A stretch of DNA of 64,000 nt from an uncultured Bacteroidales bacterium (GCA_902777835.1 CACYVC010000017.1:1-64000); one strand, 5' to 3'; counted from the first letter of the stretch, positions 42,347 through 52,558 are shown. Notes: a model not told the origin generated them from the sequence alone. Numbers and translations are program-made.

Positions 42347-45163
42347 ATGGCTAACGGACATCATTATAGCGGATTGACCGAGGAGCAAGTTCTTGAGAGC
42401 CGCAAGAAACATGGTTCAAATGTCTATACTGCACCTAAAAAATCCACCCTTTGGGACAATCTTAAAGAGGCATGCCGGCATTGGATAGGCATAAGCACGA
42501 TAGCATTAAGCATTATTTTCTCGATAGTATCATTAGTTGCCGGCTGGGGAGGTAACGTTTTTTGGGCAATGCCTCTAATAGCGTTGATTTCTGCCACTCT
42601 GGTAATTTTGGTAGGCTTCTTTGGCGGTTTTAAGGATGCGCTTTTTAAAATCCTAATCACTGCTTTTGCTTTCTCATTAGGCATCTCAATTTATGAACAT
42701 GTGTGGGACCATGCTCCCTACACCGTGTTCTTCGAACCTATAGGAATCATTGTGGCGCTGCTGCTGGCAACGGGCGTCGCATTCTTTCTTGAACGAAGGA
42801 ACGAGAAAACATTTTTAAGCTTAAACGAAGTCAATGACGACACACTAGTAAAAGTAATTAGAAACAACAATGTTAGCCAAGTGCCACGCAAGGACATCGT
42901 GGTGGGCGATATCGTAATCCTTGAGACGGGCGAAGAAGTGCCTGCCGATTGCGAACTCCTGGAATCGCTGAATCTGCTTGTCAACGAATCATCGCTCACT
43001 GGTGAGCCTCAGGCCGAGAAAACCACCAAAGAAGAACATTTCGACAAGGATGCCACCTACCCTTCTAATCACATACTCAAAGGTACTATAGTCATCGAGG
43101 GATATTGCACCGCAAGAGTCTTCAATGTGGGTGACAAAACCGAAAGCGGAAAAGTATATGAGGCGGCACAAGTCAATGAAGGAGATCCAACACCCCTTAG
43201 CGAGAAACTCGACAAACTGGCTAAACTGATCACCAAAGCCAGTTATCTCATCGCAGCACTTATAATCGTTGGACGAATAATAACCTACTTTATCAACGTC
43301 CACTACGATATTGACTGGTTAGATTTCATAACCTACTTGCTCAACACCATCATGATAGCTGTTACACTCATTGTGGTGGCTGTACCCGAAGGATTGCCAA
43401 TGAGCGTCACGCTAAGTCTTGCCCTCAGTATGCGCAAACTGATGAAAGAGAACACCCTGCCACGCACTATGCATTCCTGCGAGACTATGGGCGCAACATC
43501 AGTGATATGTACCGACAAGACCGGCACACTGACGCAAAACCAAATGCAGGTAGCCGACGAAAACCTCGAAGACATAAAGCCTGAGCTTATAGAGGAAATG
43601 ATTGCTGTCAACTCCACCGCCAATCTCGACTTCTCTAACCCCTCATCAATAAAGGCCATAGGCAACCCAACAGAGGGAGCACTATTGATATGGATGAACA
43701 AAAGAGGTATCAACTACTTGCCTATCAGAGAACGTGTGGAAGTGATTGACCGTCTGCCATTCTCAACCGAGAATAAATACATGGCGACGATTGCCTACTC
43801 TAGTGTGCTCGGAAAGCGCGTCCTTTATGTAAAGGGAGCGCCCGAAATTATTCTTGCACACTCCAATCTCACAGATGAGCAGAAGAGAAAATATGAGCAA
43901 ATTCTGCTTGACTATCAGAACAAGGCAATGCGAACCCTCGCTCTTGCCTACCTTGTAATCGATGATGGAGATACCGTATTCTATAATGGCAAATTAAAGG
44001 ATGTAGAATTGAATTTCGCTGGCATCTTCGCCATCTCCGACCCCGTGCGTACCGATGTGCCGGCCTCAATCAAAGAATGCATAGACGCAGGTATTCAAGT
44101 GAAGATTGTCACCGGCGACACACCAGGAACCGCCAAGGAGATAGGACGACAAATTGGACTGTGGACCGATGAGGACGGAGACAAGAACATTCTCACTGGC
44201 AGCGACTTCACAGCCATGAGCGATGAAGAGCTTGCAGATTGTGTTCAAGACGTGAAAATCGTGTCACGAGCCAAACCCAACGACAAGGAGCGACTTGTCA
44301 AGTTGCTTAAGAAACAAGGATTAGTGGTGGCCGTGACTGGTGATGGAACCAACGACGCTCCAGCTCTTAATGTCGCCGATGTTGGGCTCTCGATGGGTGA
44401 TGGCACCGCTGTCGCCAAAGAAGCCAGCGACATGACTATTCAAGACAACTCGTTCAGCACCATAGCCTCGGCAGTGATGTGGGGGCGCTCGCTGTATAAG
44501 AACATCCAGCGCTTCATCATGTTTCAGATGACAATTAATGTGGTTGCATGCTTGATAGTGCTTATAGGCGCTTTTATTGGCACCCAATCGCCACTCTCGG
44601 TGACTCAAATGTTGTGGGTGAACTTGATAATGGACACCTTTGCTGCAATCGCCCTCGCCTCTTTGCCTCCCACACACAAGGTTATGCAGGAGCAGCCTCG
44701 CAAAGTCACCGACTCTATCATCAACAAGTTCATGGCATGGAACATACTTGGCGTTGGAGGTCTCTTCACAGTGCTGCTACTAAGCATTCTGCTAATCATG
44801 CAACACTCTGATGTCACCTCGGTCAACTGCCTAATTAATTTCAATTATGGCGATTACGATGGTCTTAGCGCCTACGAACTAAGTATGTTCTTTACCATCT
44901 TCGTGATGCTGCAGTTCTGGAACATGTTCAACGCAAAAGCATTCATGACCGGCAAGTCAGCGTTCGCCAGCATTAAGGACTGCGGTGGGTTCATGCTCAT
45001 TGCCGTTATTATCTTCGTTGGGCAAATACTCATTGTGCAGTTTGGTGGAAAAATGTTTAATGTCACTCCCCTTGAACCTTACGACTGGCTGATCATTATT
45101 GCTGCCACTGCGGTAGTCCTTTTGGCTGGAGAGATAATTAGATTTTTCTTCCGCGGGAAATAA
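42347..45163 (+). CDS. P-type Ca2+-transporting ATPase (PMCA-like, P2B)
   Basis: The protein has 938 residues. Phosphorylation motif is CTDKTGTLTQNQM with D390. M4 carries VAVPEGLPMSVTLSLA, the actuator loop has LVNESSLTGEP, and the hinge has VAVTGDGTNDAPALNVADVG. M6 has MLWVNLIMDTFAAIALA. The VPEGLP plus NxxxD pattern marks a P2-type Ca2+ pump with one transport site. About ten transmembrane helices. No autoinhibitory calmodulin-binding tail. Exports Ca2+ from the cytoplasm using ATP. Confidence 0.93.
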   Translation: MANGHHYSGLTEEQVLESRKKHGSNVYTAPKKSTLWDNLKEACRHWIGISTIALSIIFSIVSLVAGWGGNVFWAMPLIALISATLVILVGFFGGFKDALFKILITAFAFSLGISIYEHVWDHAPYTVFFEPIGIIVALLLATGVAFFLERRNEKTFLSLNEVNDDTLVKVIRNNNVSQVPRKDIVVGDIVILETGEEVPADCELLESLNLLVNESSLTGEPQAEKTTKEEHFDKDATYPSNHILKGTIVIEGYCTARVFNVGDKTESGKVYEAAQVNEGDPTPLSEKLDKLAKLITKASYLIAALIIVGRIITYFINVHYDIDWLDFITYLLNTIMIAVTLIVVAVPEGLPMSVTLSLALSMRKLMKENTLPRTMHSCETMGATSVICTDKTGTLTQNQMQVADENLEDIKPELIEEMIAVNSTANLDFSNPSSIKAIGNPTEGALLIWMNKRGINYLPIRERVEVIDRLPFSTENKYMATIAYSSVLGKRVLYVKGAPEIILAHSNLTDEQKRKYEQILLDYQNKAMRTLALAYLVIDDGDTVFYNGKLKDVELNFAGIFAISDPVRTDVPASIKECIDAGIQVKIVTGDTPGTAKEIGRQIGLWTDEDGDKNILTGSDFTAMSDEELADCVQDVKIVSRAKPNDKERLVKLLKKQGLVVAVTGDGTNDAPALNVADVGLSMGDGTAVAKEASDMTIQDNSFSTIASAVMWGRSLYKNIQRFIMFQMTINVVACLIVLIGAFIGTQSPLSVTQMLWVNLIMDTFAAIALASLPPTHKVMQEQPRKVTDSIINKFMAWNILGVGGLFTVLLLSILLIMQHSDVTSVNCLINFNYGDYDGLSAYELSMFFTIFVMLQFWNMFNAKAFMTGKSAFASIKDCGGFMLIAVIIFVGQILIVQFGGKMFNVTPLEPYDWLIIIAATAVVLLAGEIIRFFFRGK

Positions 45164-45282
45164 TCCTCTTTTGCACCAAATATACACTGTTAATTTAATT
45201 AACACACACAACAGACAAAGGTTAATGTCTGCATCTTTTAGTTAAACATTCTTTATTTAATATTTATTAGAATAATCTTTTA

Positions 45283-45290
45283 TAATTTTG
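45283..45290 (+). promoter_or_regulatory. Bacteroidota -7 box TAATTTTG
   Basis: It matches TAnnTTTG and lies 74 nt upstream of the kinase-like gene at 45365, which therefore has its own transcript start in the 201-bp gap after the ATPase. Confidence 0.6.
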
Positions 45291-45364
45291 CAGCTGGAAA
45301 TTTTTATTTACACATTGTTATTTATTAGCAAACAACACTAATCTACAAAAACAAACAAAGTTAA

Positions 45365-46228
45365 ATGGCTGCAAGTCAATTTGCTAAAGTAATCGCCGAA
45401 AGTTCATCAACCCGCTCCGAGTGGAGCTTAGTTGATGGAAACAACGTAGTAGCTCATGCTATCATTTCGGGTATCAACCCATATTTCTTAACTCGCAGAG
45501 AGATAAGCCACATTATCAGGCTTGAATTGCCTCGCGATTTCTTCAAACGTCGCTGGGACAAGGTATATTTCTATGGCGCAGGATGTTCCAATCCCGAGCG
45601 CAATAAAATCGTGGAACTGTCGCTTGTGGCACAGTTCAAGACTCCTGTAGTCGTTGAAAGCGACCTTGTGGGAGCAGCTCATGGCCTACTGCAGAATGAG
45701 GCAGGACTGGCTTGCATTCTAGGCACTGGCTCCAATTCCTGTTTCTACGACGGCGAAAAGGTAACCAAGAGTGTCACCTCGGGCGGCTTTATATTGGGCG
45801 ATGAAGGTAGCGGTTCATCAATGGGACGCATCTTCTTGAGCGACGTGCTCAAAAACTTGGCTCCAAAGGAATTAATCGAAGAGTTCTACGCTGTGAACAA
45901 AATCACCAGCGCCAATTTGATGGATGCCGTGTATAACAACCCACACGCCAACAACAACCTCCATGACTACTCCTTCTTCCTTGCCGATCATCTCGACAAC
46001 GAGTATTGCCACAACCTCGTTACCAATGAGATAAAGCGTTTCTTTGAGCGCAACATCTGTCAGTATGACTATAAAGACTACCCAGTGTGCTTCGTGGGAT
46101 CAGTAGCGACACGCTATAGCGAGATTCTGCTACAAGTTGCCTACACCTACAACGTCAACGTCAAGAAAATCGTAAGCGAATCAATGCCAGGGTTAGTAGT
46201 ATATCACTCAGTAGGAATGAAAGCCTGA
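45365..46228 (+). CDS. BadF/BadG-type amino-sugar kinase-like protein with altered phosphate-1 motif
   Basis: The protein has 287 residues in the ASKHA fold. It is a paralogue of the kinase at 61501-62343 and shares YFYGAGC, VVESDLVGAAHGL, ACILGTGSNSCFYDGEKV, ILGDEGSGSSMGR and CFVGSVA. The phosphate-1 loop, DSGSTK in the paralogue, is here ESSSTR (E12 to R17), so both the invariant Asp and Gly are changed. Either substrate or metal handling differs, or catalysis is reduced. Its place at the head of the salvage cluster suggests a sensor or a second kinase. It is followed by a strong terminator, so it is a separate transcription unit from the amidase operon. Confidence 0.82.
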   Translation: MAASQFAKVIAESSSTRSEWSLVDGNNVVAHAIISGINPYFLTRREISHIIRLELPRDFFKRRWDKVYFYGAGCSNPERNKIVELSLVAQFKTPVVVESDLVGAAHGLLQNEAGLACILGTGSNSCFYDGEKVTKSVTSGGFILGDEGSGSSMGRIFLSDVLKNLAPKELIEEFYAVNKITSANLMDAVYNNPHANNNLHDYSFFLADHLDNEYCHNLVTNEIKRFFERNICQYDYKDYPVCFVGSVATRYSEILLQVAYTYNVNVKKIVSESMPGLVVYHSVGMKA

Positions 46229-46263
46229 CAAACAACGACACACAACATATCTATAAAGCACAT

Positions 46264-46302
46264 ATCCATCAAGTTCAGCAGTTTGAACTTGATGGATTTT
46301 TG
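46264..46302 (+). terminator. Strong rho-independent terminator
   Basis: A 14-bp perfect stem, ATCCATCAAGTTCA (46264-46277) with TGAACTTGATGGAT (46284-46297), a 6-nt loop, then TTTTTGTT. It ends the kinase-like transcript. Confidence 0.92.
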
Positions 46303-46458
46303 TTACTAACCACAAAACAATTAAACCCAAATAACATAATCACACCAATATGCCCATTTGCTAAATCACCTCCTTTTTGACAACAAATTCTGTAAATTTT
46401 ACTAAAAATTCGTTTATAATCTATAAATAAAACACGTTTATGAAAAATGAACATTTTT

Positions 46459-46493
46459 TTTGTTTTATATTCAAAATGTTTGTTGTATTTTTG
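46459..46493 (+). promoter_or_regulatory. Bacteroidota promoter: -33 TTTG and -7 TATTTTTG
   Basis: TTTG (46459-46462) is followed after 23 nt by TATTTTTG (46486-46493). The amidase ATG is 29 nt further on. With short gaps or overlaps from 46523 to beyond 63273 and no internal terminator seen, this could drive the whole salvage operon. Confidence 0.6.
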
Positions 46494-46522
46494 TAATCTA
46501 AAGTTGAAAAACATAAAAAATT

Positions 46523-49500
46523 ATGGCAATAAATAAGAAAATACTAGTTTTCGCTGTTTCGGCCCTTATCTTGTCATCGCTGACGATAAAAGGGCAAACC
46601 TTAACACAAGACGAGATTAATAGGGTGCAACAAATCATCTCCTCCACCTTACCAGAGCACATGGGTATCGGAGAGTTAAAAGTTAGATCTATCGACGTTG
46701 TTGACGACTCCATCAAGATTGACCTGAGCGAGAACTTCGGCGACGTGCCTTTCACCGAGGAGAGCATCAAGAGTTTGAAAGCCGACATCTCAGCTGTTCT
46801 TGGTGAGCAATACCGCGACCACAAGGTGGCAATCAGCATCAGTGGTAACGACATAGAGAACTATTTCTCGGAATTCGACAATTCATATAAGCGCAAACAC
46901 AACGCTTTTGTCACCCCGCTCGACGAGAGCCGCCATTACAAGAAGGGCCTGAGCGGAAATATCGTAGCTGTGTGGCCCAGCCATGGCTGGTATTTCGAGC
47001 CTTACCTTAACCGTTGGGAGTGGCAACGCGCACGAATCTTCCAGACAGTGGAGGACATGTACACTCACAGCTACATGATTCCATTTATCATGCCTATGCT
47101 CGAGAATGCAGGAGCCTACGTGTGGGATGCCCGCGAGCGCGACACCCACAACTTTGGCGCTGTTGTCGATAACGACGGTGGCAACGCGCAAAAAGGCTAC
47201 CACGAGACCAACGGCAGTAAGAAGTGGAAAAATGGCGAAGGCAATGGATTTGCCTACAAACGCAACGAATATAAAGACTTCGAGAACCCCTTTGAAGAAG
47301 GTTCTTATCGCATGATCGAAGCCGAGAAAGACAAGAAAAAAGAAGCCATCGCATCATGGGATGTGGATATGCCAGAGGCAGGGACTTTTGCCATCTACGT
47401 GAGCTATAAGTCCTTACCCAACAGCGCGCATGACGCAACCTACACTATAAACTCCCTCAATGGCAGCCAGCAGTTCAAAGTTGACCAGAGTATGGCAGGC
47501 GGAGTGTGGGTTTATCTTGGCTCTTTTGAACTTGCAAAAGGCATTAACAAAAGCGTTGTTACTCTTAGCAACCACAGCAGCGACAAGAAGGCCGTCATCA
47601 CTGCCGACGCCATCAAGGTTGGCGGTGGCAAGGGCAACATAGTGCGCCGCGTGGCTCTTCCCACTCCCGAAAACAAAGCAATCGCCGAGAAAAACGATGA
47701 CATGAAATATCTGGGCAAAGAAGGTATCGACTACCAATATGTAGGCAGCGGTGACCATCCCTGGTTCCACCTTGGATCACGTTACTTCCTGCAATGGTCG
47801 GGCTTCCCCCATAAAGTGTATTCAACTAGCGACGGCATCAACGACTATGTTGACGACTACCGCAGCCGCGGCGAGTGGGTAAACTGGCTGGCAGGCGGCA
47901 GCGACGTGCTGCCTAGCAAGCCAGGTCTCAAGGTACCTGTGGATGTTTCGTTCTGCCTCCACACCGACGCTGGCACAACCCAAAACGATGACATCATTGG
48001 CACTCTGCTTATCTACTGCACAACAAAGAACGGAAAGCAGTTTGGGAAATATGAGAATGGCACGCCACGCGAGCTCTCTAGACAGTTTGCCAACATTGTC
48101 TCAACCGAGGTGGTAAATGACATACGAGCAAAATACGAACCCAACTGGACCCGCCGAGGCATGTGGGACAAGAGCTACTACGAGGCACGTGTGCCCGAAG
48201 TGCCTGCACTGCTAATGGAACTGCTTTCGCACCAGAACTTCGCCGACATGAAATATGGCCTCGACCCGCAGTTCCGTTTCGACGTTAGCCGTGCCATCTA
48301 CAAGGGCATTGCCAAGTTTATCGCCAAGCGCGACCACCGCGAGTGTGTCATCCAACCACTGCCAGTAAACTCATTTGCCATAAACAAGGTGAGCGAATCG
48401 CTTTACATGCTCAACTGGGAGCCAACTCCTGACCCATTGTGTGCAAGCGCTGTTGCCAAGAAGTATATCGTTCTGGAACAAGTGGGTGATGGTGGCTTTA
48501 AAGAGATAGAAATCGTTGATGACCCACACTATTCGGTGCACATCAGCGACAACGAGATTCACAGCTACAAGATTGTTGCCATGAACGAGGGCGGACGCAG
48601 CTTCCCAAGCGAAACCCTGTCGCTGGGAGTTGCCAAGAACAGCAAAGGCACAGTGATGGTGGTCAACAACTTCACACGCATCAGCGGTCCTGACTGGTTC
48701 GACAGCGGCAAGATGGCTGGATTCTACGACAACAAAGACCACGGAGTGCCCTACATGGAGCAAATCAACTTCCTAGGTTCACAATTTGAGTTCCGTCGCC
48801 ACCTGCCCTGGCGCGACGACGATGCACCAGGTTTTGGCGCATGCCGAAGCAACCACGAGACCGAGAACATCGCCGGCAACACCTTCAATTACCCATCGCT
48901 GCACGGCAAAGCCATCATGCAAGCTGGATATTCCTTTGTGTCAACCAGCGTTAAGGCGATAGAAAACGATGACGTTAATCCCGACGACTATTGTGCTCTC
49001 GACATCATTATGGGCAAGCAGAAAGAGACACCAACCGGACGAGGTGCAAAACCCTCGCGCTACAAAGCTTTAACAAGTGGACTGATGAACACCCTCACTG
49101 CCTACACGCGCAACGGCGGAAATGTGCTCATGACAGGTGCCTATGTTGCCAGCGACATCTGGGACAAAGACGCACCAGCCCAAAACGAGATGAACTTCGC
49201 CAAGAACGTGATGGGCTACACTTGGGTGGATGGACGAGCAACACTTATGGGAGAAGTTTATAGCGTGCCATCTGCCCTAAAGATGAGCGACGGCATGGGC
49301 AAACTCTCGTTCTTCAACACCCTCAACAGCGACTTCTATGCTGTGGAGTCACCCGACGCCATCAAAGCTAGCGACGAGCGCGGCGCAACCATCTTGCGTT
49401 ACAGCGAGAACAATATTCCCGCAGGCATCGCATCTAACCGTTATGGCTACAAGACCGTGGTTGTGGGATTCCCCTTCGAGACCATCAAGAGCGAATCCGA

Positions 49501-49552
49501 GCGCAATACATTTATGGGCCGAGTGCTCAACTTCTTCTCTAAAGACTATTAA
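46523..49552 (+). CDS. Secreted N-acetylmuramoyl-L-alanine amidase-like protein with golvesin-type insert ('xanthan lyase' annotation group)
   Basis: The protein has 1009 residues and a signal peptide ending near IKGQ. An amidase_3-like zinc fold is split: WPSHGWYFE (H154) and VEDMYTH (E177) precede a golvesin-like beta domain (about 250-375, MIEAEKDKKKEAIASW to ADAIKVGGG), and SFCLHTDAG (H480) and LLMELLSHQNF (E566) follow it. The H, E, H, E set matches the amidase_3 zinc and catalytic residues, but the usual GHGG is SHGW. A fibronectin-like part and a long C-terminal region (from MVVNNFTRISGPDWFD) complete it. Such proteins are often named xanthan lyase; in this cluster a role in cutting stem peptides from peptidoglycan is much more likely. 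No T9SS-like tail. Confidence 0.82.
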   Translation: MAINKKILVFAVSALILSSLTIKGQTLTQDEINRVQQIISSTLPEHMGIGELKVRSIDVVDDSIKIDLSENFGDVPFTEESIKSLKADISAVLGEQYRDHKVAISISGNDIENYFSEFDNSYKRKHNAFVTPLDESRHYKKGLSGNIVAVWPSHGWYFEPYLNRWEWQRARIFQTVEDMYTHSYMIPFIMPMLENAGAYVWDARERDTHNFGAVVDNDGGNAQKGYHETNGSKKWKNGEGNGFAYKRNEYKDFENPFEEGSYRMIEAEKDKKKEAIASWDVDMPEAGTFAIYVSYKSLPNSAHDATYTINSLNGSQQFKVDQSMAGGVWVYLGSFELAKGINKSVVTLSNHSSDKKAVITADAIKVGGGKGNIVRRVALPTPENKAIAEKNDDMKYLGKEGIDYQYVGSGDHPWFHLGSRYFLQWSGFPHKVYSTSDGINDYVDDYRSRGEWVNWLAGGSDVLPSKPGLKVPVDVSFCLHTDAGTTQNDDIIGTLLIYCTTKNGKQFGKYENGTPRELSRQFANIVSTEVVNDIRAKYEPNWTRRGMWDKSYYEARVPEVPALLMELLSHQNFADMKYGLDPQFRFDVSRAIYKGIAKFIAKRDHRECVIQPLPVNSFAINKVSESLYMLNWEPTPDPLCASAVAKKYIVLEQVGDGGFKEIEIVDDPHYSVHISDNEIHSYKIVAMNEGGRSFPSETLSLGVAKNSKGTVMVVNNFTRISGPDWFDSGKMAGFYDNKDHGVPYMEQINFLGSQFEFRRHLPWRDDDAPGFGACRSNHETENIAGNTFNYPSLHGKAIMQAGYSFVSTSVKAIENDDVNPDDYCALDIIMGKQKETPTGRGAKPSRYKALTSGLMNTLTAYTRNGGNVLMTGAYVASDIWDKDAPAQNEMNFAKNVMGYTWVDGRATLMGEVYSVPSALKMSDGMGKLSFFNTLNSDFYAVESPDAIKASDERGATILRYSENNIPAGIASNRYGYKTVVVGFPFETIKSESERNTFMGRVLNFFSKDY

Positions 49553-49599
49553 TGACTATTTCTTGATATTATTTTATTAAGGACAAAATATCCAGATTA

Positions 49600-51033
49600 A
49601 TGAAATCGCCATTTCAAATACCAGTTGTCACATGCGACAGAGTTACGACCATTACAAGTTGTGATGGAGACTTGCCGCTTGGAACGAGCATACGGAGCAT
49701 CAACCTAACTGGTTTTGGAATTGGGAACTCATGGATTCATTCTTTTAAAGGATTTAACGGTGAGAAATATGGACTTTATGTTCTAAATTCTAGGCACATC
49801 GAACTTGGGCACATGGCATTGCGCCGCATGATTAAGGTTGCTGAAGACACAAATGCGGCTATGGTCTATTGCGACCATTATAACCGCAAAAGCGACGGCT
49901 CGATTGTCAAGCATACAGTTATTGACTACCAGGAAGGTTCATTGCGTGATGATTTCGACTTTGGCCCTGTGGTATTGATTAATAGTGACGCTCTTTTGAG
50001 GTCTTGCCGTGAAATTGACAACGACTTAAAGAGACTTGAGTTCTCTGGGTTCTATGCTATGCGTCTGGCATTGTCGCGCGTTGGCAAGATTGTGCACATT
50101 CCTGAATATCTCTACACATGCGACAAAATCGACCAGCGTAGCAGTGGCGAACGAATCTTCGACTACCAGCGAGAAAGCGAGGCCGAAAAACAGAAAGAAA
50201 TGGAGGCAGTATGCACATGGCATCTCAAAAAGATTGGGGCCTATCTGCCGCCTAAACGTTATGAAGATGTTGACTTGAGCGAGAGTGAGTTCCCTGTACA
50301 GTGCTCAGTTATTATCCCTGTGCTCAACCGCAAAAACACGATTAGCAATGCAATCGAGAGTGTGCTTGCTCAAGATGCTCCGTTCAGTTTCAACCTTATC
50401 ATCATCGACAACCATTCTACCGACGGCACTACTGAGGTTATCGATAAGTTTGCCGATGACCCACGCCTCATCCACATCATTCCTGAACGACACGACTTGG
50501 GAATTGGCGGATGTTGGAACCTGGGGATATACGACAAACGTTGTGGCCGATTTGCCATAGGACTTGACAGCGATGATCTTTTTGCCACACCTCACGTTTT
50601 GGAAACTATGATTCAAAAATTCTATGAGGAAAAAGCGGCGATGGTCGTGGGCAGCTACATGACTGTTGACTACAACTTGCAGGAAGTGCCACCGGGCATC
50701 ATTGCACACCGTGAGTGGACATTGGAGAACGGTCGCAACAACCTGTTGCGTGTTAACGGCATTGGTGGCCCTCGTGCATTTTTCACTCCTATCTATCGCC
50801 GCATTTGCTTGCCTTGCAGCAGCTATGGCGAAGACTACGGCATGGGGCTGATGCTATCGCGCCATTACCGCGTGGGGCGAGTGTGGGACGTTATGACTCT
50901 TAACCGTCGTGGCGATGACAACACCGACTCCAACCTCACCATTGAGCAGGAAAACGCCAATAACCTCTACAAAGACCGCCTGCGCACTTGGGAAGTGCAA
51001 GCGCGACAAGCGTTATTGAAGACTGAAAATTAA
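49600..51033 (+). CDS. Twin-domain GT2-like glycosyltransferase, paralogue 1
   Basis: The protein has 477 residues, no signal peptide and no membrane helix. The N-terminal half resembles a truncated GT-A domain (AMVYCDHYNRKSDG, IDYQEGSLRDDFDFGPV). The C-terminal half is a standard GT2 domain: CSVIIPVLNRKNTISNAIESVL, IIDNHSTDGTTEVI, GIGGCWNLGI, and the metal motif GLDSDDLF. It ends GEDYGMGLMLSRHYRVGRV, then DDNTDSN and NLYKDRLRTWE. Soluble GT2s in a salvage operon are unexpected; acceptor unknown. A closely similar protein is encoded 22 nt downstream. Confidence 0.85.
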   Translation: MKSPFQIPVVTCDRVTTITSCDGDLPLGTSIRSINLTGFGIGNSWIHSFKGFNGEKYGLYVLNSRHIELGHMALRRMIKVAEDTNAAMVYCDHYNRKSDGSIVKHTVIDYQEGSLRDDFDFGPVVLINSDALLRSCREIDNDLKRLEFSGFYAMRLALSRVGKIVHIPEYLYTCDKIDQRSSGERIFDYQRESEAEKQKEMEAVCTWHLKKIGAYLPPKRYEDVDLSESEFPVQCSVIIPVLNRKNTISNAIESVLAQDAPFSFNLIIIDNHSTDGTTEVIDKFADDPRLIHIIPERHDLGIGGCWNLGIYDKRCGRFAIGLDSDDLFATPHVLETMIQKFYEEKAAMVVGSYMTVDYNLQEVPPGIIAHREWTLENGRNNLLRVNGIGGPRAFFTPIYRRICLPCSSYGEDYGMGLMLSRHYRVGRVWDVMTLNRRGDDNTDSNLTIEQENANNLYKDRLRTWEVQARQALLKTEN

Positions 51034-51055
51034 TAATCACAATACATATTACATC

Positions 51056-52558
51056 ATGACAAAAATTAATTGTTTTATTCCTTTTGCCAACGCCGAGCAG
51101 GCACAGGCCACAGTTGATGGGTTGAAGGCCAATCCATTAGTAAACAAAATCTATTTGCTTGCCAATGATGAAGCCCAAGGCTCTATCGACGGATGCGAGA
51201 TGCTCAAGGTGAACAACCTCACCTCCACCGCTACCATCAAGGCTATTGCCGAGCATAGCGACACCTGCGTGACTTTGCTTTATACTAAGTATGTAACCCT
51301 GAAGTTCGCGCCTTTCGCCATCGAGCGTTTTGTGAAGGTCCTTGCCGACACCGACAGCGGCATGGTATATGCCGATCACTACAACGTAACCGATAAGGGC
51401 GCTGTTAAGGCTCCAGTTATCGACTATCAGATTGGCTCTCTGCGCGACGATTTCGACTTTGGCTCAGTGCTAGTGTTCTGCGCCGACTGCTTCAAGAATG
51501 CTGCCGCTGCCATGAAGGCCACTTATGAGTTTGCCGGCCTCTATGACCTACGACTCAAACTCTCACAGCGCTGTCTCATCACTCACATTAATGAGTATCT
51601 CTACAGCGACGTTGAGCTTGACACCCGCAAGAGTGGTGAAAAGATTTTCGACTATGTTGACCCACGCAACCGCGGACGCCAAATCGAAATGGAAGCCGCT
51701 TGCACCGAGCACTTGAAGGAGATTGACGGTTATCTACCTCCCGTAAAGGTAATTGACGGCAAGGAAGTTCCCAACTTCAAGCACATAGAGTTCGACCACG
51801 ACAAGTTTGAGGTTGAGGCAACAGTGATGATACCCGTGCGCAACCGCATTCGCACCATACGCGACGCCATCGACAGCGTGCTTTGCCAAAAGACCAACTT
51901 CAAGTTCAATCTCATGGTTGTCGATAATTTCTCTACCGACGGCACACGCGAGGCAATCGCCGAATATGACGACCCACGCCTTATCCACATCATCGCCGAC
52001 TATTACGACATGGGAATTGGCGGATATTGGAACCTCGCCGCTCATCACTCTAAGGCAGGCAAGTTTATTGTCCAGCTCGACAGTGACGACATGTACAAAG
52101 ACGAGAACACTCTGCAGACTATGGTTAACGCTTTCTACGAGCAAAATGTGGCAATGGTTGTGGGCACCTATCTGATGACCGATATCCACTGCAACCCAAT
52201 CCCTCCAGGCGTAATCGACCATAAGGAGTGGACTCCCGAGAACGGCCGCAACAACGCCCTACGCATCAATGGCCTGGGCGCACCTCGCGCTTTCTACACT
52301 CCAGTGCTGCGTGAGGTGATGCTTCCTAACGTGAGCTACGGCGAGGACTACGCCCTGGGCCTCAACATATCGCGCACCTACCAGATTGGACGCGTATATG
52401 AGCCAGTTTACCTGTGCCGCCGCTGGGACGACAACAGCGATGCCAACGCCGATGTGGTGAAAATGAACAACAACAACCTCTATAAGGACCGCATGCGCAC
52501 CTGGGAACTCATGGCACGCATCGCAATGAACAAAAAACAATGCTGTAAATGCTGCTAA
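51056..52558 (+). CDS. Twin-domain GT2-like glycosyltransferase, paralogue 2
   Basis: The protein has 500 residues with the same plan as paralogue 1: an N-terminal degenerate half (MVYADHYNVTDKG, IDYQIGSLRDDFDFGSV) and a complete C-terminal GT2 half (TVMIPVRNRIRTIRDAIDSVL, VVDNFSTDGTREAI, MGIGGYWNLAAHHSKAG, LDSDDMYKDE, YGEDYALGLNISRTYQIGRV). N-terminal 40 residues differ from paralogue 1. It ends in a cysteine cluster (KKQCCKCC). No export signal. It overlaps the DUF4922 start by 10 nt. Confidence 0.85.
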   Translation: MTKINCFIPFANAEQAQATVDGLKANPLVNKIYLLANDEAQGSIDGCEMLKVNNLTSTATIKAIAEHSDTCVTLLYTKYVTLKFAPFAIERFVKVLADTDSGMVYADHYNVTDKGAVKAPVIDYQIGSLRDDFDFGSVLVFCADCFKNAAAAMKATYEFAGLYDLRLKLSQRCLITHINEYLYSDVELDTRKSGEKIFDYVDPRNRGRQIEMEAACTEHLKEIDGYLPPVKVIDGKEVPNFKHIEFDHDKFEVEATVMIPVRNRIRTIRDAIDSVLCQKTNFKFNLMVVDNFSTDGTREAIAEYDDPRLIHIIADYYDMGIGGYWNLAAHHSKAGKFIVQLDSDDMYKDENTLQTMVNAFYEQNVAMVVGTYLMTDIHCNPIPPGVIDHKEWTPENGRNNALRINGLGAPRAFYTPVLREVMLPNVSYGEDYALGLNISRTYQIGRVYEPVYLCRRWDDNSDANADVVKMNNNNLYKDRMRTWELMARIAMNKKQCCKCC

